64,000 nucleotides of DNA. Origin: Astragalus membranaceus. Lineage: Eukaryota; Streptophyta; Magnoliopsida; Fabales; Fabaceae. The DNA is taken from positions 73,465,948 to 73,529,947 of the forward strand of contig CM076854.1 in assembly GCA_039519185.1 (NCBI GenBank). The letters are read 5' to 3'. The position numbers and the translations under genes are program-made. Numbering within the stretch: the first letter of the stretch is position 1; the number at the start of each line of letters is the position of its first letter. The notes below the pieces were generated by a model that was not told the origin of the DNA, did not search any database, and worked only from the letters and a program-made list of their open reading frames with translations. Shown one piece after another: positions 42,370 to 54,759 of this stretch.

Positions 42370-43535
42370 TAGTTCTCTAATGTTAGTCACAATCACAAAA
42401 TGATTAAGCAATTCAATCATATGACATGTTACCAACTGATTTTTGTACGATTTATAACTTTATTACACATATATAATTCACATAAAACATGACATTCAAA
42501 CATGATTGCTCAATCTTAACACCAATTAGACAAACCATAGCATTTAATTCTTCATTCAAACATGTAATTTGGGATAAAACCAATCAAGAGAATGACAACT
42601 TATACCACATATTCAGAAACCTATGATTCAAAACATTAAATGTAACATATCATATATGAACAACTCATGAATTAAGATATTAAGCACAAGGTTGTGCTTC
42701 AAAACCCTAAAATTTGCTAAGGGAAAAGAGGAACTCACAACCCTAAAATTAAGCTCAATATCCTCTCGATAGCACTTATAACTTTGATTGTGCTCAAGGT
42801 AGTCTCCAATCACCAACTCTAGCTCCCACTCTTAGCTTGAATACCTCATTTCCCATGTGCAACCCATTCTTGAGCTTAAAATCTTAGGTCCACAACACAC
42901 AAGTAATTCAAAATCGAGCGGCAAAGTGGTATCTTCCATGTTCTGTTTTGCAGCAAGCATATCCTATTCCATACTTAAAAAAAATCACAAATCCAAGTGC
43001 CTATTATGAAGGGAATTTTGTCAGTTTCTGTGGGTTTAGGTTTCAAATTGATACAAGTTTTTTATTGAGTTATAGCCAAAACAATGTGACTGGGTCAATT
43101 GTGCCACTAATTCAAATTTGTAACTTGTTGAAACAATTTCCCCTCAATACTTAATGAAATCAGGTAATTCTTGTGTGATTTATGAATGGTTTTAAGTCTA
43201 GATTTCATAGAAAGAAAAGTGGGTTACAAATAAGGTTTGTGGAGAGTATTATGCATGAAATGAAATACCGGAAAGGCGGAAACTGTTTCTTTCCCCTTCT
43301 CTCTTTCTTTCATTTCTAACTTTAGCTAAATGGAACAATTGAAGTTTATTCCCTCTTCACTCCCTTTTATTTTAAAAAGTAGCTGATGGTAAAACGGGTT
43401 TGGATTTATTGGGTTTGGTCATGAGTCCAACCCAAGATGTGGTGCAAGTGCAAATTGTTGATAACACCTTCCCTTTCTAATAGATTCTGTCTCTTACTTC
43501 TTAGTTTCCTAGTAATATTTACTTTGGGTATTACA
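41656..43535 (-). repeat. Tekay-type solo LTR, minus strand
   Basis: The minus strand starts TGTAATACCCAAAGTAAATA at 43535 and ends AATTCAGGGTGTTACA at 41656. The ends match the other Tekay-like LTRs (35931 and 8358; 15658). Neither a primer-binding site nor a PPT adjoins, so it reads as a solo LTR of 1.88 kb. No matching 5-bp target duplication was found (CGTAG left, AGCCA right). A (TA)n run of about 80 bp lies at 42283-42362. Confidence 0.6.
42283..42362. repeat. (TA)n microsatellite
   Basis: About 40 TA units followed by CACACACA. Confidence 0.95.
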
Positions 43536-46000
43536 AGCCATTTAAGAATATGAATTCCAACTTCTGGAGTTTCTCCTAGAGTGCATACCGAGCAACCTAC
43601 TCCGCTATGTCACTTGTGATATATCCTCTTTTAGTAGAGTTTTGTGGTCAGTATATCTTCAGAACATTTTCTTTTAATTGTTGGCATTTGAGCACGAAAT
43701 AAAAAAGCAAGAACCATAGATTCTTTTGTAAATCAAAAAGATATTTCAATGTCAACGCATGTAAATAATAGTGCTCTTGCGATCTGACTTGATCAAGATC
43801 AGAAAAATACTTTGTATCTGCATGGTTAATGTGCGGAACATATACAAAATTATTTATTCATTGGGATAGTCAAAAATAAAATACGCATCCCACTCTATTT
43901 TAATGGATTTTGGTTTGTGATGAACTATATTACTACAAATTATCACATAATATTATCATATAAAGCTAGCATTTAGTAATATGCATGTATGTTTTCATAG
44001 TGCTAGGTTATAGTCTTCGAGACCGAGATATTTATTATTTTCTTGTCACACAACTCATGTACACAATAAAAATACTTTATCATGAGTCAATTAAAAACTA
44101 GTTCTCTGTAACTTGTCAAACAAAAATTTAATTAGCTAATTGTTTGATCAGCAGAGCGACACAAGACTTTGTTTTTCAAAAGTATTTTATTTAATGATAT
44201 TTCTCTATATCTTGAATCCTTGCGATTTTCCATTTAAAGACCAATCACTGGTTCAACATCAAAAATACATCATATATAAATTGAGATAATCCATATAGAA
44301 CTCTTTCTTTGAGTAATCTATAATTTTGGAAAACTCTTCAGGAGTTCCAATAATAGAAAACTGAAGCAAATTCATTTCTTGATCATTATGTAATACTATA
44401 TTGACAAGTGATGTCATTTTTATATCCCTCCATTAGAATATGAATTGAGATTATTATACCACATGCGTTCAAATTATATTATCACATGTAGGGATAGGGA
44501 CTGATTCAACTTGAGTAATCATTTCGAGAATCTGAAAATATTAAATCCTTCGGGGATCTTTAAATAATTATGACTATCAAATGAGTCATCCAAATAAGTT
44601 GTAGCAACATTCATCTTGTGCAAATTGAGCTTTTCATGAGCTACAAGACTAATTAATTACTGAAAAGTACTTGCATATCCACTACAAGTGAATATGTCTC
44701 ATCAAAATCAATTTTAGGTCTATGTGAAAACCCTTTAGTAACAAGTCGGCTTTGTATCCCACAATTTCACTATTCTCATTAGGTTTTCGCACAAAAACCT
44801 ATTTGTTTACAATTTGTTTCACAACATTAGCTGTTTGGACTACGGGTCCAAAAACTTTTTTCTTGTAAAGTGAGTTTAATTATGATTCAATTTCATCTTT
44901 CAATTTTGGCCAATTCTCACTTTGTCTACAATCTTTAATAAACTTTAGTTCATGATCATTGCTATCATTTATCAGATTCAGCGCTATATTATATTTAAAA
45001 GTATCGCCATGTTGACGTCGTTTTGCTTCCATTGTATTTCATTCTTGACATAATTCATTGAGATCTTATTAATTTTAGAATTTTTGCAGTACTGGATCAG
45101 CTCTTCTGGAACTTAAGTGTCAATTATGTCTAAAGACTCTTTTAGTGTTTCTATATCCTCGCTTGGACCGTCTTTCTTTTTAGCTCATTTTCTTGTTCGA
45201 CGATTTTTATCTTTAGGATCCATCATAGTGCATTTTGAGTGGAGAAATTGGAACATACACCGCACATCCAATAATTATAAGATGGAAAATATTATGTTTG
45301 TAACCAAAAACCAAATGTAAAGGGGAAAACTTGTGATAACTTGTTGGCCTGATGCGACTCAATATTGCAGCATGCAAAATTGCATGTTTTCAAGTAGAAA
45401 TTGGAAGTTTTTATCTCATAAGTATCGGTCATATAATTAATTTTAGACGTCTAAAGAATGGTTCTTCAAGACCATTTTATGAATGAACATATGCTACGTG
45501 ATATCTAATATCAATTCTAATAGACATACAATACTCTTCAGATGCTTTATAGATAATTTAGAAAAATGAGCTCTTGGTAAATTTAGAGTAGCAAAAAATC
45601 TCACAAACTTTCAGTTGTGAGTTGACGACAAATATGTGTCCATCTAGTTGATGCATAAATTAAAGTCATAAAATACCTAAATTGTCCACATGGCGGGTGT
45701 ATTAGCCTACAAATATCATATGTATTCGTTCTAAAATTAGAGATATTCACTTCCAATTTTTGTGGTGATGGTCTAATTAGTTTTAATATCATACTGAATT
45801 TCAGATATTATTTCGGGTATATAAATCTATTCATGATATTCTTCAGCAAATATACACATTTCTACCAATGGTTCTGCCAGTCCTACACTCACACGCGAAG
45901 GGCAAAATGGTCTGTCAAACAAATACATGTCAGCTATTATGACTTACTGCAAGCTAGCTCTAATTGAGGCCATGAAGGCCTTAAAAAAAATGAACCAGAG
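43536..46000 (-). pseudogene. Degenerate Ty1-copia pol (integrase, RT)
   Basis: The minus strand reads as eroded copia pol with many stops and shifts. Integrase region: IHPPCGQFRYFMTLIYASTR and WTHICRQL (about 45700-45610), then a HPVAYVH-like and an LAESF-like region toward 45400. RT region: GPVVQTANVVKQIV, VFVRKPNENSEIVGYKAD and LVAHEKL-like words (about 44850-44600). Every domain is broken. The closest match from memory is a plant copia lineage with IHPPCGPFRYFM in integrase. Its left continuation lies beyond the solo LTR at 41430-41655. Confidence 0.65.
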
Positions 46001-46689
46001 TTGCATATCAACATTACTAGTATCAAATGCAACATTCTTAAAAACAATCTTGTTTGAAATCAGTCGTGAATCAGAAAAATACCTCCTAGGATGTTAGCTT
46101 TTTAGGCTAAGCTGCTAACTAAGTACAATCAATGGATGCAATAATGAGCTTAGTTACCCAATTTGATATTTTCAGTTAGGATCATAAAGAACATGTTTTA
46201 AAATTATCAAGACCTTTCATGCATTCAAGCAAAACATCACCCCCACCTCATTCCCCCTACATATTTCAGTTTGAATCTAAATTATAATCATAGAAATTAG
46301 GGCTACACATTAAAAAGCAAAAGATGGACGACAAATCAGTTTGGATAAAACTTTCCACCAATGGAAAATGAAATATTAAAAGAATTTTACTATAAGAGTT
46401 TTTTTATACAATACTAGTAGTTTCTAATGCAAGTTGAAATTAGTCTATGTACCTCAATTTTTCAGAAGCTTTATCGTTTAACCTCTTTATAAACACATAA
46501 GTACTCTTCTACAAGTGATATATCATATACTCAATTTAATTGAGAAGCTCCGATAAGATAAAAGCTAATCCAAACTAAGCCCATGTAATGTAGACTGACA
46601 TTAGCCCATGTAATGTACCATCAAACCATTTCAACACTAATCTAGTTAGCTAAAAAATACTAATTGCTCAAAACTTTCTTACTTGAGGG
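46001..46689. other. AT-rich DNA, nothing recognised
   Basis: No ORF, RNA gene or repeat structure could be supported here. Confidence 0.4.
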
Positions 46690-46696
46690 AGCATAA

Positions 46697-47232
46697 TTGT
46701 GCATACAACAACTGGTTAAGAGAATATAATTTCAGAATATTTCCCTGCCCATCAGAAAGAAAAGCTGTCAACCTTCTGAGACTGAATAATTGTTTTTCCT
46801 ATCATTCTGAAAATTTATGCTATCTCTTGTCCAAGAGTTCAGTATTATAATATTATTTCATCTTATTTCACAGTACCTTTTGGAGCCAAATAATTGTTCA
46901 TCCTATGACTCTGAATAATTTTCCACGAACCTGCTAGATTGGCTATCCCTTCTCAACTTTTCAATTTCTTACTAGCAACCATATATCAGTTACCAACATC
47001 TCTCAGTTTATTTTGTGGTACTACAGTAAGTTGTCAATCCTAGATAGCAGTGCGAACTGCGGAGCAGCCGACCCCAAAATGTCATAGGACTTAAGCAAAA
47101 CATACTAGTAAATAGCAACAAAAGTAGAGGAAAGACACAAATTTAAGCCTGAAATCCCCAAAATACTCCATTTCATCTCCGGGGTGCAGTAGTGTATGCA
47201 ATAGCACTGCTAATCGGGGGGTAGCAGCCGGT
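46697..47232. repeat. Local duplication, left copy
   Basis: Matches 49724-50255 in the same orientation with many substitutions and indels. Shared blocks include CCTTCTGAGACTGAATAATT, TTGTGGTACTA, ACTTAAGCAAAACA and AATTTAAGCCTGAAATCCCC. Its right end stops where a hAT-like terminus starts. Confidence 0.8.
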
Positions 47233-48060
47233 AGGGATGTGCATGGGACAAAAACCATCCCACACCACACCATACCATTTTTAAATCTGGTTTTGGTTTA
47301 CTGTTATTTTGCTTATATATTGTGCCATGCTATTCAACTGGATGATAAGTATCAATATTAGCAAAACAACACACCAATTACACAATTCATAGCATGAACA
47401 ATTAAACACACAGCAAGTCTACTCATCATTTCATCCACAAGACAAAACTAAAAAGTCTTGAAGAAATCTATTTATAATCATTTTGCATAGTCAATAACAA
47501 AATCAAGTGACAAAAGAGAAAGAGAAACCTTTAGAATTTCTCTAATTCATATAGGAGCCTAATGGCAGTGCAATTCTACTACTACCCTAAAGTTACATTG
47601 GCAAATGTGATCCAAACCAATCTTGGGTGCATATCAATGCTTCCACGGTTGTTGGTGTTAGACGACGTCGATATGGATCAAGAACCCTTCCCCCGGTACT
47701 AAACGCCGATTCCGAGGCAATTGAAGGAGAAGAAACAACATCCCCTTCCACATTTACTGATGAAGACGACTTTTGCCTTTTCATAACTTCTAGCTTGGGA
47801 CGGTGCTTGCATCTTGTTAGATGAGAGCGCATGCCACTTGTCCCATTATCATATCTGATTATGGCATTGCAATAATTGCACTTAGCTTTCTTTTCGGTGT
47901 CTGGCTCAGGTGTAAAATGATCCCAAGCTTCAGACTGATTCCTATGCGCTTCAGAGCGTGGTGGTAACATGGTGCGAGCATTAGAGATCATAGGTGGAGG
48001 GGTAGAGACATCATGTTCTGCTGTCTCGGAAGCCGGAAAGTAATTAGGACCGCTCATCTT
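47233..48060 (-). mobile_element. hAT transposon deletion derivative (right limit unknown)
   Basis: TAGGGATGTGCATGGGAC at 47233 resembles a hAT end. The encoded protein (47593-48057) is a BED/hAT deletion form. The second terminus was not found. Confidence 0.45.
47593..48057 (-). CDS. BED zinc finger fused to hAT C-terminal segment
   Basis: A 154-codon minus ORF. Residues about 42-85 form a BED finger: AWDHFTP, then CNYCNAIIRYDNGTSGMRSH and LTRC. A Ser-rich linker leads directly to GGRVLDPYRRRLTPTTVEAL and ICTQDWF, a block normally found about 450 residues later at the C-terminal dimerisation region of hAT transposases. The RNase H-like catalytic core is absent, so this is an internally deleted transposase gene. 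A short protein that can bind ends but not cut them is conceivable. Whether it is expressed cannot be told from sequence. Confidence 0.65.
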   Translation of the reverse strand: MSGPNYFPASETAEHDVSTPPPMISNARTMLPPRSEAHRNQSEAWDHFTPEPDTEKKAKCNYCNAIIRYDNGTSGMRSHLTRCKHRPKLEVMKRQKSSSSVNVEGDVVSSPSIASESAFSTGGRVLDPYRRRLTPTTVEALICTQDWFGSHLPM

Positions 48061-48802
48061 GACTAATTAAAATAGTAAGAACACCTGGGCAGCAAGCATT
48101 CAAAAACAGAACACAAATCTTATGGGCAACAAACATTCAAAAACGGAAGACAAATCTTATGGGCAGCAAGCATTCAAAACAGAACACAAATCTCATGTAA
48201 AACAGAACTAACAGTAACACAAATCCTAAATCCTAAATGGCAAGTTTTGATTTGTAAGTATTATCTAGAGCAATTAACCATCTGCAAAAGCTCTGCAGCA
48301 GAAACAAACATGTACTTTTCTAATTGAAATTTTCATCTTGAGTCATATCTAATTAAGAAACAGAACCATAAATTATTTTTCCAAGGTCATGAATAACAGA
48401 GGTGTGCAAATAACAGTAGCAGTCATGAATAACACTCAGAACTTTCTCTAAATATATCAATATGCTTGTTGTGACAGTTTATGATTTATGAAATATAACA
48501 TAGGAGAAAAAATTAAGGATCCAGCATTTTAAACACTTCTGTACTTAAACCAATATATTAAAAGGATAAAGATAATGCTATAAGGTACTTGCTTCTTCAG
48601 AAATCAGAAGTATATGAAATGATCCTTCTGCGGCCTTAGTAAAGCTACATAGTACAAAGGATAAAGATAATGCTAAAGGTGACCTGGTATATGAAGAATA
48701 ACATACCCAGATCCTTCCATCCATTTATCTTAGTTATAATACAAATCAAATCTTCAGTAAAATACCCACATCCAAAAATTCAAAACTGCAAATAGAGCCA
48801 GA
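48061..48802. other. Noncoding DNA with short repeats
   Basis: GGGCAGCAAGCATTCAAAA-type words occur three times (48087-48180) and GGATAAAGATAATGCTA twice (48565 and 48658). No gene seen. Confidence 0.5.
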
Positions 48803-49414
48803 TTAGTATACCTGTGTTTCAGAAGTCAAGAACAGAAGATGAAGAGAGTGAGAGCAGCTAAGACCCGTTGAAGCTTTCATGGACTCCGAATTAGCCATTT
48901 CGTCGCTGCAATTCCGCATTCCCTTCTGGTGTGTAGTTTTCTTGGAAGCGATTCTTGAACCTTTGGTTGCTCGATTTTTTCTCCACCTTGCCGCGATGCC
49001 CCTCATCTTAAGTGCCAAACTAACATTCTGCTTGGACCATATTTGGACCTTGCAATATTCAGTTTCCACCTTTGATTTCTTGCTTCCCGTTGAAGATGTA
49101 GTTGCGCCTTGTTTCTTGGAATTCTGACTTGAAGACTCTTCTTGTTCAAGAACAGTTTCTTCAATTCTGTCCTCCACAAGATTGGACTGATCAAGAGTCT
49201 GTTTTGTGTCACTGAAACGCTCCATCTTGGGGACTCCACAGCTGCTGTTGGAGAGCACCACTGGCTGAATCGCAGCGATGAGTTGCTCCATGCGAGCGGC
49301 TAGCTCATTGAGACGATCGAAGCGACGCTGATTGCGAACCTCAGATTCTTGTAGTAGCCGTTCCAATTTGTCGAATCGTGAATCCATTGTGGTTGAAACA
49401 AATTTCTTGCACAC
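48803..49414 (-). pseudogene. Retrotransposon gag-like N-terminal fragment
   Basis: A 203-codon minus ORF beginning near the primer-binding site. The first Met within it is followed by DSRFDKLERLLQESEVRNQR and a coiled-coil helix ending in AARMEQLIAAIQPVV, typical of the N-terminus of gypsy gag proteins. After residue about 100 the sequence becomes Ser/Lys-rich and no capsid or zinc knuckle follows. This suggests a truncated or non-autonomous element. Confidence 0.5.
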
Positions 49415-49438
49415 AACGAATTTCCTTGCGGATCAGAA

Positions 49439-49453
49439 CTCGCTCTGATACCA
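49439..49453 (-). other. Primer-binding site (tRNA-iMet)
   Basis: The minus strand reads TGGTATCAGAGCGAG, two bases after the LTR end CCTATCA. Confidence 0.8.
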
Positions 49454-49455
49454 GT

Positions 49456-49718
49456 TGATAGGAACCAACTAGTATATTGAACGAAAAGGATGATTACAAT
49501 GTATCCCTAGAGTATTCGAGAGACTCTAGAACTCTCCATAGTGCCATAAGGCCCAATTCTTTACAAATGATTACATCCCCTCCTCCCTAATCCCTCTTCT
49601 CTATTTATACGCTATATGCCTTATTGATATTCACTAACTAACCAACTCAACCCACTGACTAACTGCTAACTAATATAACAAACATTAACTAATTGTAACT
49701 ACTACAACCGACCTATCA
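49456..49718 (-). repeat. Short 5' LTR (263 bp) of minus-strand retroelement
   Basis: The minus strand starts TGATAGGTCGG and ends GTTCCTATCA, giving a 7-bp terminal inverted repeat TGATAGG/CCTATCA. A TATA box (CGTATAAATAGAG) lies near 49605. The PBS follows directly. No 3' LTR was found to the left. Confidence 0.72.
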
Positions 49719-49723
49719 ATACA

Positions 49724-50255
49724 ACAACTGGTAAAGAGGATATAATTTCAGAAAATTTCCTTGCCCATCAGAAAGAAGAACTACCAACCTTCTGAGACTG
49801 AATAATTGTTCATCCTATCACTCTGAATAATCTTCCAAGAGACTCCTAGATTGGCTATCCCCTCTTCAATTCCTTATTAGCAAGTAGCAACCATATATTA
49901 GTTACCAACATCTCTCCTCACTTTATTTTGTGGTACTATATTAAGTTGTCAACCCCAGATAGAGCAGTTGACCCCAAAAATGCTACAGCCGGATAAAGTA
50001 AAGAGGGATGACACACTCTAACTATTACTGTATATAAATCCTTTAAAACTGGAAAATTACTCAATTCATGAACTATTCATAGTTTGGTTAGTTAGTTATA
50101 TAATGTCATCGTACTTAAGCAAAACAGACAAATAAATAGCATTAAAAGTAGAGGACACAAACAAATTTAAGCCTGAAATCCCCCAAAGTAACCCATTCCA
50201 CGCTGGTGTACGTGACAGTGGTGCTAATTGGAGAATAGCTGTAAACCGCAGCTTC
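49724..50255. repeat. Local duplication, right copy
   Basis: See 46697-47232. This copy has an extra 150-base segment (about 49985-50110) and starts directly beside the short LTR. Confidence 0.8.
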
Positions 50256-50661
50256 AGTCCTCCCCAGGGCTATTTGCGGCTATGGGTAGCTATTATATTT
50301 ACAAATAACTAGATTATTTGATCAAGATGTTCATATTGAAGCACACTTAGTACATGTTTGCTTCTGCTGTGGAAAGCTCATAGAAGCTCCAAGTTGTAGC
50401 TTGGACTTGGACGTGGTTGCAACTGGCAACCAAAAAACTACATAGCCAAAAAACTAAATACAATATCTGTCAACTTCAACTCATATTGCTTCAACCTATA
50501 TATCTTATCTTATATAGTAAATGCCAGCAACCAAAAAACTATATACAAGATAAATATCCCAAAACAAAATATTGGAAATTGTATTTGTATACATCCTAAA
50601 TCACATAAAAGGTAACGTGAATCACATGAATACATGATCAAGTCTAAAACTAAAAACTTGC

Positions 50662-50942
50662 CTGGCCTCTTTTGCAATTGAAGTAGGTTTCTCTAAGTCC
50701 CACACACTCGCTTGATACTGATGGACTCTTCTCTCCAGCACACCTCCCTGAAAGATCTCTTCTCAACCTATCATCACAACAATCAAATTTAAATATTGCA
50801 GAAATCACATTAAAAAAAAAAACTTTATCTTTTTTTGAATCCAAAAATGCCACAAAAATCATAAAAACTGAACCTTAACACAATTAGATTCACCGAGACA
50901 CTTGACTAGCTCCTCCGCTAAACCCTTGCAAGACTTGGACAT
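50662..50942 (-). pseudogene. COA5/PET191-like cytochrome oxidase assembly gene, frameshifted
   Basis: Exon one, 50942-50874, encodes MSKSCKGLAEELVKCLGESN and CVK (with a CX9C pair). Exon two, 50767-50662, encodes VEKRSFRE, then needs a one-base shift to continue CAGEKSPSVSSECVGLRETY and FNCKRGQ. Exon two is 106 nt where 105 would keep frame. Its donor is CAG/GCAAGT, a GC-type site. The family is a small mitochondrial intermembrane-space twin-CX9C protein needed to assemble complex IV. The expected last exon was not found to the left, where the duplicated and transposon DNA begins. It is either a recent pseudogene or a real gene with a sequence error. Confidence 0.7.
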
Positions 50943-51549
50943 TGTCTTTCACTCGCTTCTCGCTCGTTCACCTATCTCCAACATGAAAACCACAAATTCA
51001 CCCTTGCAAGACTTGGACATTGTCTTTCACTCACTTCAATTGTTTCTTAGATGCAATTGTATTGTAAGTATAACTGAATAAGTTAACTCATCAGTAAAAT
51101 ACCTTCAGCTTGTTGGTTGGTTTTGTTTCATGTTATTTTTCCATTGCATCAGTGGTCTATAAACAAGTTTTTTTCCACTAACAATTGTATCTCCTTCCTT
51201 TATTCAATATGTATACACTGAATCAGAAGTACCAACTTCATCAAGGAAAAAAGACGAGTCAAATCTCCTTAACAAATTAAAATTAATTTTTTATTTAAAA
51301 ATATTTTATTGATACAAAGACAGGGTGCGATCCCAAGATTTTGCCAAAACTAAGCAACTGGAAGGAATCCTCTAATTAATTAATCATACTCAATTACAAA
51401 ATACAACAAAATGTAAAATCACAACTTCCGCTATTTTCATCAGTTAGCCGAGACAGCAATGTCCAAATCCTCAGCTCAGACCATTGATCCTCATAACACA
51501 ACTGCATAAGAATTTAGAAGGACTAAACCTGAACTAGTAGCATTGGCCC
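50943..51549. other. Intergenic region between COA5-like and UROD genes
   Basis: Holds the promoter side of the COA5-like gene and the 3' end of UROD. A copy of CCCTTGCAAGACTTGGACAT occurs at 51001 and repeats coding bases of COA5 exon one (50923), so a small duplication lies in its 5' flank. Confidence 0.55.
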
Positions 51550-54500
51550 TCAAATTACATTTGCAGTGTTGTTTTGAAAGAGTGTGTCAAACTTCAAACT
51601 CCTGGCTTCTTCAAAGAAATGTGCAACAGCTTCTTCAGGTGTGCCAACAAGAACACCATGCCCAAGATTAAGGATGTGTCGTCTAGGTCCCGCACACCTT
51701 ACAACCCTGACAAATAATTATCATATTAATATGTCAAGATAATTCATCAACACGTTTCATTTCTCCATTCTTATATATGACTATGAAGATTCAATTGGAT
51801 TAAAACTAGTAACATAACATCCGGTGACATTGGCCTCGGCCACTGAGTCAGACAAAATTTGGCCTTTCTCTTAAAGGTACACAAATTTGATTGCACCAAT
51901 TCATAACTTTGAAACTAAAATATTAATAACTTAACAACAATTCCTTGAAGAATATTTCTATGATTCTTCATTAGATACCCCCTTTGTTTTATTATTTTCA
52001 GTTCTGCAGCTAATTAAGCAAATACCAGGGCAGGTCCAACCTACACAGCTTAGATCCTGGATCATAAACAGAAAAGATGAAGTCTGGACATTTGCTTGGA
52101 AGATCCAGGTACGGAGTTCAACAAACCTTGATTAAACATCTATTTCTCACCTCCCTGGGTTCCAGGGGAGGGTCACCTAGGAACTACTCCAGTGATCTAG
52201 AGCCTCCCCAATACCCTATATGCCAACTACTATATGGAATGATTTTAAGAATGCTGAAGTTCATAGAAACTGTGTCACTAACCTCTGAATTTCTTCAGTC
52301 AGGGCAGCAAGGGGAGAGAATAAGCAGGCAGGGTCCACATTTCCTTGTATACCAATCCCACTACCCAATCTTCTTCTTCCATCTGCCATATCCACCGTCC
52401 AGTCTAGCCCAATGACCTCAACTCCAATATCTACCATACGCTCAAGAAAGCCACCATTGCCATTTATATAAAGAACAATTGGTGTCTCGGGGCATTTTTT
52501 CTTGACCAAATTTACAATCTGAAAGTTCAGAAAATATTACATGATGAATATGAAGAAAAAAAGAGATTGGCACAGCAGTAGTCAACCTAGAATTTGCTAT
52601 TTCTTCATAAATTGTAAAATAAACAATATTTAGCTCAATGAAATATAAAAAGGCGAAGATGTAACCTATATCTTCAAATTTTCTCCCATGAAGTCAGAAG
52701 CATGATCAACATCCAATGAACTTATGTATTAATCAAAGCTTACAAATAACAAGCTTTTCATTTTATTACAGCAAAAAATTACAAACTAGAAGATCTTAAC
52801 CGAGCCAACCAACCAAGAGCAATCATGGAGAGTTGGAATAGTATAATATAACAATTAAACTGAGGTAAAACCTATTAATTGTTCCAAGCTCAGCAAGATG
52901 CATATTATTTCCTTTAGTTAAATTAACGTTCAATAGTGAAAATTTTGAAAAATCAAAACACAATTTTATCAGGCAACAAAGAAATGGGCATTTTTCATTA
53001 TTTACCTCTTTGATATAAGGCTTTGACCAGCGTTCCCACATTTCAGGTGGTAGTTGTCCGCCCCACGAATCAAATATCTGTATGCAGTGCGCCCCGGATT
53101 CCACTTGAAAAATGACATAATCTGCTATAGCCTGTGTCAAATGAGAAAGCAGAGCCTTCAATATGTGTGGTGCTGTATGACACAGGCTCTTAATGGTTGT
53201 ATATGTGTGTGTTGTACCCCCTTCCACTATATATGTTGCCAATGTCCAAGGTGCTCCCACAAAACCTAAAACAGCAGCATGACCACCAACCTATATAAAA
53301 AGTAATTAGTAAGGGGAACAAGGCTAAGAAAGATAGTCATGATATAAATGAGGTGATGATGCCATTTAACCTCCTGCCGCAGTATCTTAAGTGATTCTCC
53401 AACAAATCTTAGCCTGTCTAAGTCAATTGGGTGCAAAACCTTCAGTCCCTCCTCGGTGCATATGGGTGACTGTATTACAGGTCCCCTAACGTCTTCTATG
53501 TCAAATTCAATCCCGAATGCAGGCAGAGGTGTAAGGATGTCAGAGAAAATGATCACTCCATCAGGCCTAAAAGCTTTCCAGGGCTGTAAAGAAATTTCCA
53601 CAATGAGATCAGTCGTCTCTGACCTCTCTCGGAAGGATGGATACTTCTCAGCAAGCTTTCTGTAAACAGCCATGTACCTTCCTGCCTGGCGCATCATCCA
53701 TGCCGGAGGACGGCTAACGGGATCTCCCCTAGCAGCCTTAACCAAAAGTGGATCTGATAAAATTCAAAATAAAAATGCAACACAGCATCCAAGTCAATCT
53801 CTCTTGCCTGTATGTCTGCAGGGTCAAGTCTGCATCTGGAGAGAATGGGAGGATAATAAAAAGTGAGAAATGCTCTTAACATTCTCGTCAATGGGATTGT
53901 TTAAGTCACAAAAGTCACTTTCAATGAACTTGCAAATGCATGAGAGTTAAGTTAACAGGATTCTAGGAACAAATGGTAACTAACTCTTAAAAGAACGCTA
54001 AGAAAAGAAAGATTGTTTATTTTCCACCTTATTCCTTCAATCAAATTAAGCAATCACCACTAAATAATTCATTTGAGGTAACTAACAGGTGGCTTTAGGT
54101 CTCTTGCAGTCGGAGTTTTAAAACAATATGATGTCCCTTTAAGTGCTAGAAACATTTTGGGGGGATCTTGAATTGAAAAATGGTGTAGTAACTGGCTAAC
54201 ATTTCCACAAATTTTCATTGTTGGTGGAACATATATCATTCTTAATAACCTGAGTCAAATTGGGCAAAATTAACACAAAATTCAAAATGCAGAGAAAGCT
54301 AGTGATGAAATGGAGATTACCAGAAGAAGAGGCGGCAGAACAAGTGAGAGAAAACTTGGCGTGTGATGGTTTCGATTTGAAGGGAGGAGAAAGTGCGTTG
54401 AAGTTACCACCAGATTGTGGAAACAAGGAGGAAGAATTCCACCCCAAACCACTGTTGAAAAGGAAGAATTCACGAGTCAGAAGAAGTTGAAGTGAAGAGG

Positions 54501-54550
54501 AATTAAAGAGAAAAGAGAGGGGAGGAAAACCTGATGATGGAAGTGGGCAT
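51550..54550 (-). CDS. HEME: Uroporphyrinogen decarboxylase (plastid), six exons
   Basis: Converts uroporphyrinogen III to coproporphyrinogen III in plastid tetrapyrrole synthesis. Exons: 54550-54531, 54451-54321, 53753-53371, 53290-53006, 52518-52283 and 51706-51550. They sum to 1212 nt, 403 codons plus stop, with all borders GT-AG. The first 20-nt exon gives the Met. The next exon encodes a Ser-rich transit peptide. The mature part starts [19 protein letters not shown]. Family motifs: [26 protein letters not shown] (catalytic Asp), [40 protein letters not shown] and ILNLGHGV (His). It ends NTANVI. The start was chosen because it is the only Met that joins in frame to the transit peptide. 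The gene is divergent from GH1. Confidence 0.93.
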
Positions 54551-54759
54551 AAGGTTCATGTGGAATTGGAGTGATAGAAAAAGATGCTCAGTTCTTCTTC
54601 TTCTACCTTCTACAATGCGTCCCAGCGGGAGAGGATCCGGACGCCGGTAAGTTGTATGTCAATTCGTGTAAGAAATGAAATGAGTTTTTCGGTATTGTGG
54701 TTCCTGTTTCGGTAGCAAGCCAGTAGCATGGCTTGATGAATTCTTTTTTTGTTTAAATT

